Counted from the first letter of the stretch, positions 16,758 to 25,483 are shown. The stretch: DNA of 64,000 nucleotides from Olleya aquimaris (GCF_003259525.1 NZ_QLLO01000001.1:434001-498000), one strand, 5' to 3'. Notes: generated from the letters alone by a model not told the origin. A program made the numbers and translations.

Positions 16758-17435
16758 ATGGATAACAAGGTATTAAAAATTTTAATGGTCGATGATCACC
16801 CCATGATTATTGAAGGTTATCAGCACACATTATTAGCAACAAAAAAAGAAAACCAAACACTAGAAATTGATATCGCTACAGATTGTGATTCTGCTTTAGC
16901 AGCAATTAAAAAATCAAAAAATATAGGTAAACCTTATAATATCTATTTTTTTGATATTAGTATTCCAGAGTCTAAAGATGGAATTTATAAATCTGGAGAA
17001 GATTTAGCAAAATACGTTAAGCAAACTCAGCCAGAATCTAAAGTTGTAATACTAACTATGTTTAATGAAGTGTATAGAATACATAGTATTATTAGAAGTA
17101 TTAATCCTGAAGGCTTTTTAATAAAAAGTGACTTAACATCAAGTGAGTTGGCAAGTGCTTTTGAAGTCATACAAAATAGACCTCCTTTTTATACTGGAAC
17201 AATTAATAATATTATAAAACGTAGTATTTTTAATCCAATAGAAGTTGATGAAATAAACCACAAAATGCTGCATTTTTTATCATTAGGTGTTAGAACTAAA
17301 GATCTAGTTGGGCACTTGGGTATTACATTAAGTGCTATTGAAAAAAGAAAGAAAAATCTTAAAGAATTATTTGCAGTAGAGGACGGTAAGGATGAAACCT
17401 TAATCCAAATAGCTAAGGAAAAGGGTTATATATAA
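16758..17435 (+). CDS. Response regulator, LuxR/NarL-like
   Basis: A 225-residue regulator. The receiver domain has the acidic pair in MVDDHPMI (11-13), the phosphoacceptor Asp66 in FFDISIP, a Thr at the end of VVILT (100) and Lys123 in FLIKSDL. The C-terminal ~65 residues contain a helix-turn-helix of the LuxR type (LSLGVRTKDLVGHLGITLSAIEKR), though divergent from the usual GerE pattern. The start is 3 bases after the kinase stop, so the two form one operon and almost certainly one phosphorelay. Paired palindromes just downstream could be its binding sites or those of another regulator. Confidence 0.9.
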   Translation: MDNKVLKILMVDDHPMIIEGYQHTLLATKKENQTLEIDIATDCDSALAAIKKSKNIGKPYNIYFFDISIPESKDGIYKSGEDLAKYVKQTQPESKVVILTMFNEVYRIHSIIRSINPEGFLIKSDLTSSELASAFEVIQNRPPFYTGTINNIIKRSIFNPIEVDEINHKMLHFLSLGVRTKDLVGHLGITLSAIEKRKKNLKELFAVEDGKDETLIQIAKEKGYI

Positions 17436-17505
17436 GGTGAAATGTTAAATTTTATTTTATTTTCTTCAAAAAATACATCTCAAACAGCTTTATATTATTG
17501 CCACA

Positions 17506-17544
17506 TGCGGTTTTAACCACAACAACACTGTGGTTTTAACCACA
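17506..17544. promoter_or_regulatory. Two tandem palindromes (putative operator pair)
   Basis: TGCGGTTTTAACCACA (17506-17521) and TGTGGTTTTAACCACA (17529-17544) are near-identical 16-base imperfect palindromes. The second has perfect 7-bp arms (TGTGGTT and AACCACA). Their start-to-start distance is 23 bases, about two helical turns, so bound dimers would lie on the same face. No T-tract follows. Confidence 0.5.
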
Positions 17545-17647
17545 TTAGCAATGTGTAATAATATATATATTTGTTGCATAACTTAATATTAGTTAATATT
17601 TCCCTTCAGACTTCTGTTTGGTTAATAGCATTTACATTTACACACAA

Positions 17648-17676
17648 TTAAGCAACATCCCCTCGATGTTGCTTAA
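17648..17676. terminator. Hairpin between the response regulator and DUF456 genes
   Basis: TTAAGCAACATC (17648-17659) and GATGTTGCTTAA (17665-17676) form a perfect 12-bp stem with loop CCCTC. It lies between convergent genes and could stop transcription from either side, although T-tracts are short on both strands. Confidence 0.55.
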
Positions 17677-17682
17677 TGCTTT

Positions 17683-18180
17683 TTATAGCATTAAGTGTTT
17701 ATATTTCCAGAAAACTGAAATAAAAAAACCAAAGTAAACAATAGCTACAATAAACTTTAACAAAGTCCCAGTTAAAAATCCTAAAAAGGAACCAAATGCA
17801 GCTCTCAACGCTTTATCTGAATTAACTTTATTAGATTTTTCGCCTATAAAGGCTCCAACAAATGGTCCAATAATGACTCCACCTGGTATTGGTAAAAGTA
17901 ATCCAACAATTAATCCTATAGTTGTACCAATCATTCCAGCTTTACTACCTCCATAACGTTTTGCACCTATTGCTGGAATAATGTAATCTAAACCAAAAAT
18001 AAGTAGGGCTATTATTAATGTGAAAATTAAAAAAAGAGTATTATTGGGTACAGCGTCTGTCATATACAAAAGCAATAGACCAATCCAGCTTAATGGTGGT
18101 CCAGGTAGAACAGGTAATAGGCTTCCAGCTAAACCTAAAACCATAAAAATTAAACCTAAAATTGTTAAGAAAATATCCAT
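17683..18180 (-). CDS. DUF456 family membrane protein
   Basis: A 165-residue integral membrane protein with about four to five hydrophobic segments. The N-terminal signature GSLLPVLPGPPLSWIGLLLLY and the Gly-rich GLIVGLLLPIPGGVIIGPFVGAF identify the DUF456 family. A conserved glycine-rich loop is followed by FIGE. It is probably an inner-membrane protein. No function is established for the family. It converges on the response regulator gene and stands alone. Confidence 0.85.
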   Translation of the reverse strand: MDIFLTILGLIFMVLGLAGSLLPVLPGPPLSWIGLLLLYMTDAVPNNTLFLIFTLIIALLIFGLDYIIPAIGAKRYGGSKAGMIGTTIGLIVGLLLPIPGGVIIGPFVGAFIGEKSNKVNSDKALRAAFGSFLGFLTGTLLKFIVAIVYFGFFISVFWKYKHLML

Positions 18181-18311
18181 ATATAGTATTGGACGATTCT
18201 AATTCAACATTGTTACATTTTGTATAATAATTATACAAATAACATTTATAATGATTATATTTAAGGTAAATGGTGCCATTTTCTTAAAACTATTAATCAA
18301 AAATTAAAACT

Positions 18312-18716
18312 ATGATTCCTAATGTAAAGGTCAAATATTTAAAGAGGCTACTATTAAGTACTATTATTATATTAATGGTTTTTTTTACTTCTTGTTTAGA
18401 TTCAAAAAATAGTACCAATCAAACAGAGGATATACCAACAATAGTCAATCAAATTAAAGAACAAATTGCAAAGCAAGGACATGTGTCGGATCAAGAAGAT
18501 AACGCTTTAATATTATTGAAAAAGGTGGTACATGGAAAAGAATTTGACCCAACGTTAGTAGAAAAAGTTCAAGATTTAATTGCTCAGGATAACAAAACAA
18601 AATTAGAGCAAAACATCTCAAATTTATTAGATGCCATTCAAATAAAAGGAAATATTTCTGATAAAGATGAAGAGGCCATTAAAGACTTACTAGCTTTAAC
18701 TGTAGGTAATAGTTAA
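18312..18716 (+). CDS. Hypothetical lipoprotein, helical
   Basis: A 134-residue product with a long lipoprotein signal ending in FFTSC (Cys28). The mature part is charged and mostly helical, with two similar stretches: IKEQIAKQGHVSDQEDNALILLKK and LLDAIQIKGNISDKDEEAIKDLL. Both share a G-[HN]-[VI]-S-D-[QK]-[ED]-E pattern, which points to an internal duplication. The PDZ protein gene starts 29 bases downstream on the same strand. Function unknown. Confidence 0.7.
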   Translation: MIPNVKVKYLKRLLLSTIIILMVFFTSCLDSKNSTNQTEDIPTIVNQIKEQIAKQGHVSDQEDNALILLKKVVHGKEFDPTLVEKVQDLIAQDNKTKLEQNISNLLDAIQIKGNISDKDEEAIKDLLALTVGNS

Positions 18717-18745
18717 TCAACTTTATAATAATTAAAATCTATTGT

Positions 18746-19447
18746 ATGAAACGTATTTTACCACTACTCATCCTGTTTTTGTGCCTAACAAATATAACTA
18801 TTGCACAAGTACAAACTAACTGTAAAAAAATATGTATTGTCGATAAAGTTGTTTATGATACTGCCTATTTGGGTGTTCAATTTGGTAGTCCTTGCGATAA
18901 AGAAAACAAAACTGATAAAGGAGTCATAATATTAAAAGTCATAGATGGGACTGCAGCAGCAGATAATAATTTGCAAGACTATGATATTGTTTTAGCTGTA
19001 AATGGATTAGAAGTTAATAGACGTGGTGATGCTATTAATGCTATTAAAGCTTATAACCCATTTGATACAGTTAGATTTACTATAAATAGAGAAGGTAAAA
19101 CTATATATAAAACCATTGTTTTAGGTGCAAAAAACACAACAATTATACAGGAAGAAATTTGTTGTGAAGATGCAACAGCGGTACTATCTAAAGACAATAT
19201 CACTATCTTTCCAAATCCAGCGGTTAACCAACTTAACGTGTCTTTTAAACAAGTGGTACAGGGTGAATATGACTTTGCAATTTACATGACTAATGGAGTC
19301 CTTGTCAAAGAATATAAAAAACGATTTACGGAAGGAGTTTTAAATGAAGACATTAATGTAGACAAACTTGAAGAAGGGGTGTATGTTTTAAAAATTAGTA
19401 AAAACAATGCCACTTATTCTAATTTATTTGTAGTTAAAAGAAATTAA
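18746..19447 (+). CDS. Exported PDZ-domain protein with T9SS sorting domain
   Basis: The 233-residue protein has a signal peptide (ending ITIAQ), a PDZ-like domain over about residues 40-125 (LGVQFGS, then GVIILKVIDGTAAADNNLQDYDIVLAVNG) and a C-terminal type IX sorting domain from about 155 (ITIFPNPAVNQLNVSF, ending EEGVYVLKISK). The FPNP and GVYVLKI motifs mark it for export through the outer membrane. PDZ domains bind C-terminal peptides or target proteases, but no protease domain is present here, so it may be a surface adaptor. It follows the lipoprotein gene closely. Confidence 0.82.
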   Translation: MKRILPLLILFLCLTNITIAQVQTNCKKICIVDKVVYDTAYLGVQFGSPCDKENKTDKGVIILKVIDGTAAADNNLQDYDIVLAVNGLEVNRRGDAINAIKAYNPFDTVRFTINREGKTIYKTIVLGAKNTTIIQEEICCEDATAVLSKDNITIFPNPAVNQLNVSFKQVVQGEYDFAIYMTNGVLVKEYKKRFTEGVLNEDINVDKLEEGVYVLKISKNNATYSNLFVVKRN

Positions 19448-19505
19448 TTCAATACCAGTTTTTGTCATATAAAAAAGTTGTATTTTTCGGCTATATAAGT
19501 TAATT

Positions 19506-19982
19506 ATGAAGCAAATAGCTGTCTTGTTAGTCTTTTTTTTGTTGGTATCTTGCCAATATTTTGACGTTAAAAAAACAACACCAGAAGCTATTTTATCTGA
19601 AGAATTGAAAACCTTTAACTGGAATGAGGTTGACAATTACCCAAGTTTTGAGGTCTGTGATTCATTACAGTCAAAAATGGAAAGTAAACAATGCTTTGAA
19701 ACAACACTTGCTAACCATATTTCTAAGATATTACAAACCGAAACTATTATAGTTAGTCAAGATATTAACGATACAATAATGCTATCTTTTTTGATTTCAG
19801 AAAAAGGAGAACTTAATATAAACTCCATTAAAATGGATAGTATTACCTCTCAAGAAATTCCAAATATTGAGACCTTAATAACCGATAGTTTAAATACGCT
19901 TCCTAAAATATTTCCTGCTATAAAACGAGGACAGCAAGTAAAAACTCAGTTTAAATTACCAATAATTTTACAGGTGAATTAA
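19506..19982 (+). CDS. Lipoprotein with TonB C-terminal-like domain
   Basis: A 158-residue lipoprotein (lipobox LVSC, Cys16). The last ~60 residues follow the TonB C-terminal pattern: a FLISEKGELNINSIKM strand, a helix with LITDSLNTLPKIFPAIKRGQQV, and a final strand FKLPIILQV. In flavobacteria such domains occur in many envelope proteins besides true TonB. There is no N-terminal transmembrane anchor of the TonB kind, so it is not a standard energy transducer. It ends inside the convergent gene that follows (15-base overlap). Confidence 0.65.
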   Translation: MKQIAVLLVFFLLVSCQYFDVKKTTPEAILSEELKTFNWNEVDNYPSFEVCDSLQSKMESKQCFETTLANHISKILQTETIIVSQDINDTIMLSFLISEKGELNINSIKMDSITSQEIPNIETLITDSLNTLPKIFPAIKRGQQVKTQFKLPIILQVN

Positions 19983-20477
19983 GTTAACTGTTTTTTTAAA
20001 TTGCTTATTCTGATTATAAATGTTAATTCCAAACAGGTTCCATTTTAGGATACCACTTACTTCAAAAACTTCATGTTCTTCTGCAGTATTGATTTCAATA
20101 GATAGAAATTCCCATTCATAACCGCTGACAAAACCTGTTAAATTACTATAACTTTCTGTAGGAATAAATTTATGTTGATCAACAGAGTATTTAACTAATA
20201 AATTAATTTCAAAAGTTAAATTGTCTTCTAAAATCATCTTTTTTACTTCAGAGGTGTTGTTTTTACTATAGTTATCAGAAATTATAATTTTATTTACGTT
20301 ATCGTCACTTTTAGATGCAGCCAAAATTTGAACAATACCAAAAACTAAAATAAAAATAGAAACTAATCTAAATTGAGACTGAAACATCTTTTTACCTTTT
20401 CTTATAAACTGAACTAAAAGAAAAAGAAAGTATAATACAATAACAGTGTTAATAAAGGACCAAAATAAATGTAACAT
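19968..20477 (-). CDS. Hypothetical membrane protein
   Basis: The 169-residue product has two hydrophobic helices near the N terminus (residues ~5-25 and ~40-57) with a short basic loop (IRKGKKMFQ) between them. A C-terminal domain of ~110 residues follows, predicted to be mostly beta, and it probably faces the periplasm. I recognise no family. It overlaps the convergent lipoprotein gene by 15 bases and lies 21 bases after the Bax inhibitor-1 gene, with which it may be cotranscribed. Confidence 0.6.
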   Translation of the reverse strand: MLHLFWSFINTVIVLYFLFLLVQFIRKGKKMFQSQFRLVSIFILVFGIVQILAASKSDDNVNKIIISDNYSKNNTSEVKKMILEDNLTFEINLLVKYSVDQHKFIPTESYSNLTGFVSGYEWEFLSIEINTAEEHEVFEVSGILKWNLFGINIYNQNKQFKKTVNLIHL

Positions 20478-20498
20478 AGTTTATTCGTTATTTAAAAG

Positions 20499-21233
20499 TT
20501 AAAATCTAATAGCAAATTTCTTCATCAATCTTAATATCTCTACATATAACCACACAATGGTAACTAGTAGTCCCCAAGTGGCCATCCACTCTTTATACTT
20601 AGGGGCTTTATTTTTTTGTCTTTCTATATAATCAAAATCTAATAATAAAGATAAAGCAGCAAAAATAGCAGCAAAAATATTAAAGCCTATAGCTAACCAA
20701 GAGGTTCCCCAAATAAAGGACTTTATGCCAAAAAAGCCTAAAATCCAGGATATTAAATAAACTACAAAAATGCTAGTACAAACGGTTATAATCACGCTTC
20801 TTACTTTGTTGGTAACAACTATAAGTCGCGTTTGATATAAAAATAAAACCACAAAAAAGGTCACTAGAGTGACACCAATTGCTTGGTAAGGTAAATTAGG
20901 AAAACTAGCTTGTGCGTAGGCAGTAATTCCGCCAAGAAAAAAACCTTTAGCAACTGCATATAATGGTACTAAAATGTGTGCCCAATGTTGTCTAACAGAA
21001 ATTACAATACTAATTACAATAGCAGCAAGCATACCACCAGTAGCAAACCATTTAATATTAGTTCCGTTAGCGTATAATTTCCAGATAGCAACCACAATAC
21101 TTGTAATAACTAATAAACAGAATAGTGTTTTTAATAAAATACCAGAAACGGTCAATTTTTTATAAGAGCCACTATTATTATTCCAAAAATAATTTGAAAA
21201 TGCAGGGTTAGATGTTTTATCTAAATAACCCAT
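20499..21233 (-). CDS. Bax inhibitor-1/YccA family membrane protein
   Basis: A 244-residue protein beginning MGYLDKTSNPAFSNYFWNN, the usual start of bacterial Bax inhibitor-1/YccA-type proteins. Seven hydrophobic helices can be counted, with GFFLGGITAYAQ between helices 3 and 4 and the acidic DFDYIERQKNKAPKYKEW loop near the end, as in the family. Members are inner-membrane proteins linked to calcium leak and, in E. coli YccA, to modulation of FtsH. It begins 1 base after the stop of the upstream barrel protein gene, so the two are cotranscribed. Confidence 0.88.
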   Translation of the reverse strand: MGYLDKTSNPAFSNYFWNNNSGSYKKLTVSGILLKTLFCLLVITSIVVAIWKLYANGTNIKWFATGGMLAAIVISIVISVRQHWAHILVPLYAVAKGFFLGGITAYAQASFPNLPYQAIGVTLVTFFVVLFLYQTRLIVVTNKVRSVIITVCTSIFVVYLISWILGFFGIKSFIWGTSWLAIGFNIFAAIFAALSLLLDFDYIERQKNKAPKYKEWMATWGLLVTIVWLYVEILRLMKKFAIRF

Positions 21234-21234
21234 A

Positions 21235-22107
21235 TTACAAGTTAAATTTATAGCCTAATGCAACATCCATAGGGAAGTTGTCTTCGGTATCCTGAAATGC
21301 TGCAAATAACGAATCGTAAACAAAAGTGATATAGCCATTACCTACTTTAAAATCGGCTCCAAGCCCAAAAATAAACGGAACATCAAAACCAGAACTACTT
21401 AAATCCTGAGTAAAAAATGTACCAGGGTTTTCCGAATCTTCATAAGTAAACGATGATTTAGAACTAACGTAAGTAGCAAATTTTGTTTGTGCATACACAT
21501 TAAAATTTGAAGTATTAATAAATCTAAATCTATAGCCTAAAGCAATTTGTGTGGACGAGTATTTAAATTCATCTGTATCTCCAGCAGTTCTAATATTTAA
21601 AAAACCTGCATGCTTTGGCATTGGATTATCCTGAAATAATTCTAATTCTGCTCCAAAAAAAGCAACTTTTTCATTATTTGGATTGACAACAAAAGGGTTG
21701 TTAGTTAGTCCACCAAACACACCAACTCTGGTTTTTAGTTTAGGTTTACTATTATCATAGTCGTAACTAGAGTTTTTACTAGCATTATAATCATTAACAA
21801 ACTGTTTTAAGCTGTACAACGTTAATTTAGTGTTGGATGCATCAAGACCAGTTATATTGCTTAATGTATTTTGATAAGCATTGTCATACTTGTTATTATT
21901 GTCTTTAGCGTTTGTTAATTCTGTGATGGTACCATCTTCAGTTTTTACAAAGTATCTAAATTGATTATCAAAAGTATTCCATAATAAATCTAAAGTGCCT
22001 TCAACTTCTGTCTTTAACTCTAACGTTTCATTATTTACGGTGTAGGTGTTTTGCGCAAAACTATAAGTTGAAATAGTTAATACTAAAAGAAAAACAAGTT
22101 TTTTCAT
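21235..22107 (-). CDS. Exported protein, probable outer-membrane beta-barrel
   Basis: A 290-residue protein with a signal peptide (ending STYSFAQ). The N-terminal ~100 residues are mixed, and from about residue 125 alternating strands appear (RVGVFGGLTNN, FFGAELELFQ, STQIALGYRFRF, FNVYAQTKFATY, GNGYITFVYDSLFAAF). It ends with an aromatic-rich strand DVALGYKFNL, the usual closing strand for insertion by BamA. These features suggest an outer-membrane barrel with a periplasmic extension. The ligand is unknown. It is first in a probable operon with the YccA-like gene. Confidence 0.65.
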   Translation of the reverse strand: MKKLVFLLVLTISTYSFAQNTYTVNNETLELKTEVEGTLDLLWNTFDNQFRYFVKTEDGTITELTNAKDNNNKYDNAYQNTLSNITGLDASNTKLTLYSLKQFVNDYNASKNSSYDYDNSKPKLKTRVGVFGGLTNNPFVVNPNNEKVAFFGAELELFQDNPMPKHAGFLNIRTAGDTDEFKYSSTQIALGYRFRFINTSNFNVYAQTKFATYVSSKSSFTYEDSENPGTFFTQDLSSSGFDVPFIFGLGADFKVGNGYITFVYDSLFAAFQDTEDNFPMDVALGYKFNL

Positions 22108-22157
22108 AACAATGTAGATTGGTTTACTGCTAATGTAGAAATTTTTTAGCTAAAACA

Positions 22158-23282
22158 CTATTTCTTAAACGTGCGACCTTTCCATTTATAGGTCATAAAC
22201 ACAGATATAAAAGCAATATAAACACTAAAAAAGGGATATAGCAAACAGCTCCAAGTATAATGTTTAAGTAGGTTTTCTTTATTAAAAAACTGACTAGTTT
22301 TATAAATCAGTAAAAAATCAATTGCTATTTTAATAAAAAACAGATAGGCAAAAGCTTTTGCTTTCAATAAACCCATTAACACAAAAACGAATCCGATAAT
22401 TATTAAAGCATTTGCAAGTAAAACTGCTAATCCAACTAGTTTAGCAAAATTATTACTGTAATTACTAGTTTTGCTTGCCCAACGCAAGCGTTGTGCTAAT
22501 AAAAGTTTTAAAGAGTCTTGTGGTTTTGTGGTGACAACAGCTTGTTCACATTTTAAATACTGTATTGCGTTTTTATCTCTTTTTAAAGCTTTTTCAAGCA
22601 GGAAAATGTCGTCACCACTAGCTATAGTAGTATTGCCTTCAAATCCATTGACGCTTTCAAAAAAATCTTTTTGATACGCTAAATTAGCTCCATTACATAA
22701 AAACGGTTTATTCAATCCAAAACCACCAATTGTAGCACCAATTAAACTAAAAAAATCAAGGGATTGAAATGCATTTAAAATCCCTTTATTATGACTGTAG
22801 GTTACAGGTCCAGCAATCAATTTAACAGAGTTTTTTTGGATGAACTCATCGTAACTGTCCAGCCAATATTTAGGTAAAACACAATCGGCATCTGTAGTTA
22901 TAATCCATTTAGATTTTGCGTGTTGTATTGCTAAAGTAATTGCATCTTTTTTAGGCGAATGTGACACACGCACATTGTTTAAAAGTTTTGAGTCATTTTG
23001 AATCGACGTGAGAAATTTCATGATTTGTGCAACAGAATCATCCTCTGAAGCATCATCCACAAAAATGATTTCAAATAAGTCTTTGGGATAATTTAATTTT
23101 AAAATAGAATCTAATAATTCTGGTAAATGTTCAGCTTCATTTCTAAACGGAATTACAACCGTAAACTTAGTTTTAGGTGTACAATCATCTAATCTAAAAA
23201 CCTTTATTTTATCAAAGCCTAAAACAAAACTTCCTATTAAAAATAAGTATAGTAAAATTACGATAATAAAAGTTATAGTCAT
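22158..23282 (-). CDS. Membrane-bound glycosyltransferase family 2
   Basis: A 374-residue GT-A enzyme. After an N-terminal membrane helix come the nucleotide-binding strand FTVVIPFRNEAEHLPELL, the VDDASEDD turn, the metal-binding TTDADC (DxD motif), a GDDIFLLEKAL acceptor motif and QRLRWASK, a QxxRW-type motif of processive GT2 enzymes. Three to four membrane helices close the protein. It should transfer a sugar from an NDP donor to a lipid or polymer at the inner membrane. Its start shares one base with the stop of the flippase-like gene, so the two probably act in the same glycolipid or polymer pathway. Confidence 0.88.
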   Translation of the reverse strand: MTITFIIVILLYLFLIGSFVLGFDKIKVFRLDDCTPKTKFTVVIPFRNEAEHLPELLDSILKLNYPKDLFEIIFVDDASEDDSVAQIMKFLTSIQNDSKLLNNVRVSHSPKKDAITLAIQHAKSKWIITTDADCVLPKYWLDSYDEFIQKNSVKLIAGPVTYSHNKGILNAFQSLDFFSLIGATIGGFGLNKPFLCNGANLAYQKDFFESVNGFEGNTTIASGDDIFLLEKALKRDKNAIQYLKCEQAVVTTKPQDSLKLLLAQRLRWASKTSNYSNNFAKLVGLAVLLANALIIIGFVFVLMGLLKAKAFAYLFFIKIAIDFLLIYKTSQFFNKENLLKHYTWSCLLYPFFSVYIAFISVFMTYKWKGRTFKK

Positions 23283-24250
23283 TAATTTTCCGTTTTAGGT
23301 AAATTAAAATTTAGCACATAATAGCTGCCAAATATACTTGGGATGGCAAAATTTAATAACCACATTAATAATACACAACTCAACACAGGAAGTTCCGCTA
23401 CACCTGCTAAATCAAATAAATAAATAGCAACACTTCCTTTTATAACTACATCAAAAATAGAAATGGTTGGAATGATGGACGCTAAAAGATACATGCTGGT
23501 AATAATAATCATCGCGTCAAAATACCCCAAATCAACTCCTAATAAAGAGAGAATTACATAAAACTGAAACGAGAAAATAGCGTACCTAACTAGCGATAAA
23601 AACAACCCAAATATTAAATAGCTAGCACCTAAATTAAATACAAAATCACGAATTTTTTCAATAGGGAATCCTTTAATGCTATACTTGTTTTGCTTAACAC
23701 CAAAAAAAGTAAGGGATGCTATTATAAAAACAACAATTAACCCTCTGGATAACCTGAAGTAATCTAATTCAATTTTATAATTTTGAAATAAAAAGACAGC
23801 TCCAATCACACCTAAAATAACGGTAATACTCATTTGCATCATATTACTAATTAGGTTTAATAATAAGATGCGTTTTCTGTGTGGCTTAGAATAATAGATG
23901 GCTTTGGCACCATATTCTCCAATTCGGTTTGGAGTAAATAAAGAAGCAGTTAAAGCACCTAAACTTTGTTCGGTTGCTTCTAAAACAGATAGTCTTTTTA
24001 TTTTAGAGACTAAAAAACGCCATTTAATTATTTCAAAAAACCAGTTTAAAATCGTTAAAATCAGCAAAAAAATGATGTTTTTAGCTAAAAACAGTTCGTT
24101 TTCACTCAAAAAAGACAAAAAACGATTAAAGTCTAAACTGTCGTTTTTCAATAATTTTTGATAAATAAAATAAAAAGCACCAACTACTATACTTAATTTA
24201 ATAAGTACAAAAAAGAATTGTTTAGTTTTGTAAGGCAAGTTGCTATACAT
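23282..24250 (-). CDS. Lysylphosphatidylglycerol synthase-type (flippase-like) membrane protein
   Basis: A 322-residue polytopic protein with about eight membrane segments. It fits the AglD/MprF N-terminal family (LPG synthase TM region), with TASLFTPNRIGEYGAKAIYY, PTISIFDVVIKGSVAIYLF and a final WLLNFAIPSIFGSYYVLNF. MprF-type domains flip aminoacylated lipids, and stand-alone copies often sit with glycosyltransferases. Here the GT2 gene overlaps by one base downstream, which supports a joint role in making or moving a glycolipid. There is no soluble aminoacyl-transferase domain. Confidence 0.82.
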   Translation of the reverse strand: MYSNLPYKTKQFFFVLIKLSIVVGAFYFIYQKLLKNDSLDFNRFLSFLSENELFLAKNIIFLLILTILNWFFEIIKWRFLVSKIKRLSVLEATEQSLGALTASLFTPNRIGEYGAKAIYYSKPHRKRILLLNLISNMMQMSITVILGVIGAVFLFQNYKIELDYFRLSRGLIVVFIIASLTFFGVKQNKYSIKGFPIEKIRDFVFNLGASYLIFGLFLSLVRYAIFSFQFYVILSLLGVDLGYFDAMIIITSMYLLASIIPTISIFDVVIKGSVAIYLFDLAGVAELPVLSCVLLMWLLNFAIPSIFGSYYVLNFNLPKTEN

Positions 24251-24299
24251 AATAGTTGCGCCATCTTTTGCGTTTGCAAAATAAACTAAATATTACACA

Positions 24300-24929
24300 A
24301 TGTTACCGACTATCAAACACTATTGTTTTGTACTAATCGCTATTTTTTGCTTCACTTTGGCAAATGCCCAAATAGAAACCAGTAAATGGAAAGCTTTAAT
24401 TGCTGTGGGTTTTAATAGTCCATCTCAAGACGGATTAGTTAATCCGTTTGAAGCAAATAGTATTAATTTTCCAACCATTAATTTAGGTGTGCAGCATATG
24501 TTTACACCGCAATTAGGAGCAAAGTTAGATTTTGGTTATAATCGTTTTGAAAATGCAGATAACACACCAGAATTTAAAACTAATTATACGCGCATCAATG
24601 CTCAATTTGTATATGATGCCACAAGAGATTTTACGTTTCTACCTTTAGGTACAGCATTAGTTTTTCATATAGGACCTGGTTACTCAATGATAAAACCTTT
24701 GGGTAATTATGGAGATAATAAAACTTCATTTTTAAATGCAATGGGAGGATTAGAATTTCATGTTGGAATAAGTCAAACCGTTTCTGCATTTGTAGATGGC
24801 TCGTATATTTTAGGATTTGGTGATACTTTTGATCCCATCACAGAGGGTTTTGGGTCTTTTAATGGAAATATGTTAACTGTAACGGTTGGAGTAGCTGTGT
24901 CCTTAAGCGGTTGTTATACCTGTAATTAA
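24300..24929 (+). CDS. Outer-membrane beta-barrel protein
   Basis: A 209-residue protein with a signal peptide (ending FTLANAQ). The body is a series of amphipathic strands: WKALIAVGFNS, INLGVQHMFTPQLGAKLDFGYNRF, RINAQFVYDA, ALVFHIGPGYS, GGLEFHVGISQTVSAFVDGSYI, and LTVTVGVAVSL near the end. This matches small eight-stranded OmpA/OmpX-like barrels of Bacteroidota. The C-terminal CYTCN is odd for a barrel and could form a disulfide. Its stop codon shares one base with the ruvC start, so the two genes are coupled although unrelated in function. Confidence 0.75.
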   Translation: MLPTIKHYCFVLIAIFCFTLANAQIETSKWKALIAVGFNSPSQDGLVNPFEANSINFPTINLGVQHMFTPQLGAKLDFGYNRFENADNTPEFKTNYTRINAQFVYDATRDFTFLPLGTALVFHIGPGYSMIKPLGNYGDNKTSFLNAMGGLEFHVGISQTVSAFVDGSYILGFGDTFDPITEGFGSFNGNMLTVTVGVAVSLSGCYTCN

Positions 24930-25483
24930 TGAGTAAAGAACAAATTATATTAGGAATAGATCCAGGAACAACCATAATGGGTTTTGGCTTGATTAAAGTC
25001 GAAAACAAAAAAATGACGTTTTTGCAGTTAAATGAGTTGGACCTCAAAAAATACGATGACCATTACCTAAAACTGAAACTTATTTTTGAACGCACTATAG
25101 AATTAATTGATACACATCATCCAGACGAAATTGCAATTGAAGCACCTTTTTTTGGAAAGAACGTACAAAGTATGCTCAAGTTGGGTCGTGCTCAAGGTGT
25201 TGCTATGGCTGCAGGATTAAGCAGAGAAGTCCCAATTACAGAGTATTCTCCAAAAAAAATTAAAATGGCTGTAACAGGAAACGGAAATGCTAGTAAAGAG
25301 CAAGTTGCTAAAATGTTACAAAGCCTTTTAGGTATTAAAACATTGCCAAAAAATTTAGATGCTATGGATGGACTTGGTGCAGCTGTTTGCCATTTTTACA
25401 ACCAAGGACGAGTTACAATTGGTAAAAGTTACACAGGTTGGAGTGCTTTTGTTAAGCAAAATGAGAAGCGCGTTAAGAAATAA
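24929..25483 (+). CDS. ruvC: Crossover junction endodeoxyribonuclease RuvC
   Basis: The 184-residue protein has the RuvC signatures: LGIDPGTT with the first catalytic Asp, IAIEAPFFGKNVQS with the conserved Glu, and LDAMDGLGAAVCHFY with the paired C-terminal acids. RuvC is a dimeric Holliday-junction resolvase that works with the RuvAB branch-migration motor. Length and motif spacing are normal. It starts on the last base of the preceding barrel gene stop and is followed after 24 bases by hemW. Confidence 0.96.
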   Translation: MSKEQIILGIDPGTTIMGFGLIKVENKKMTFLQLNELDLKKYDDHYLKLKLIFERTIELIDTHHPDEIAIEAPFFGKNVQSMLKLGRAQGVAMAAGLSREVPITEYSPKKIKMAVTGNGNASKEQVAKMLQSLLGIKTLPKNLDAMDGLGAAVCHFYNQGRVTIGKSYTGWSAFVKQNEKRVKK

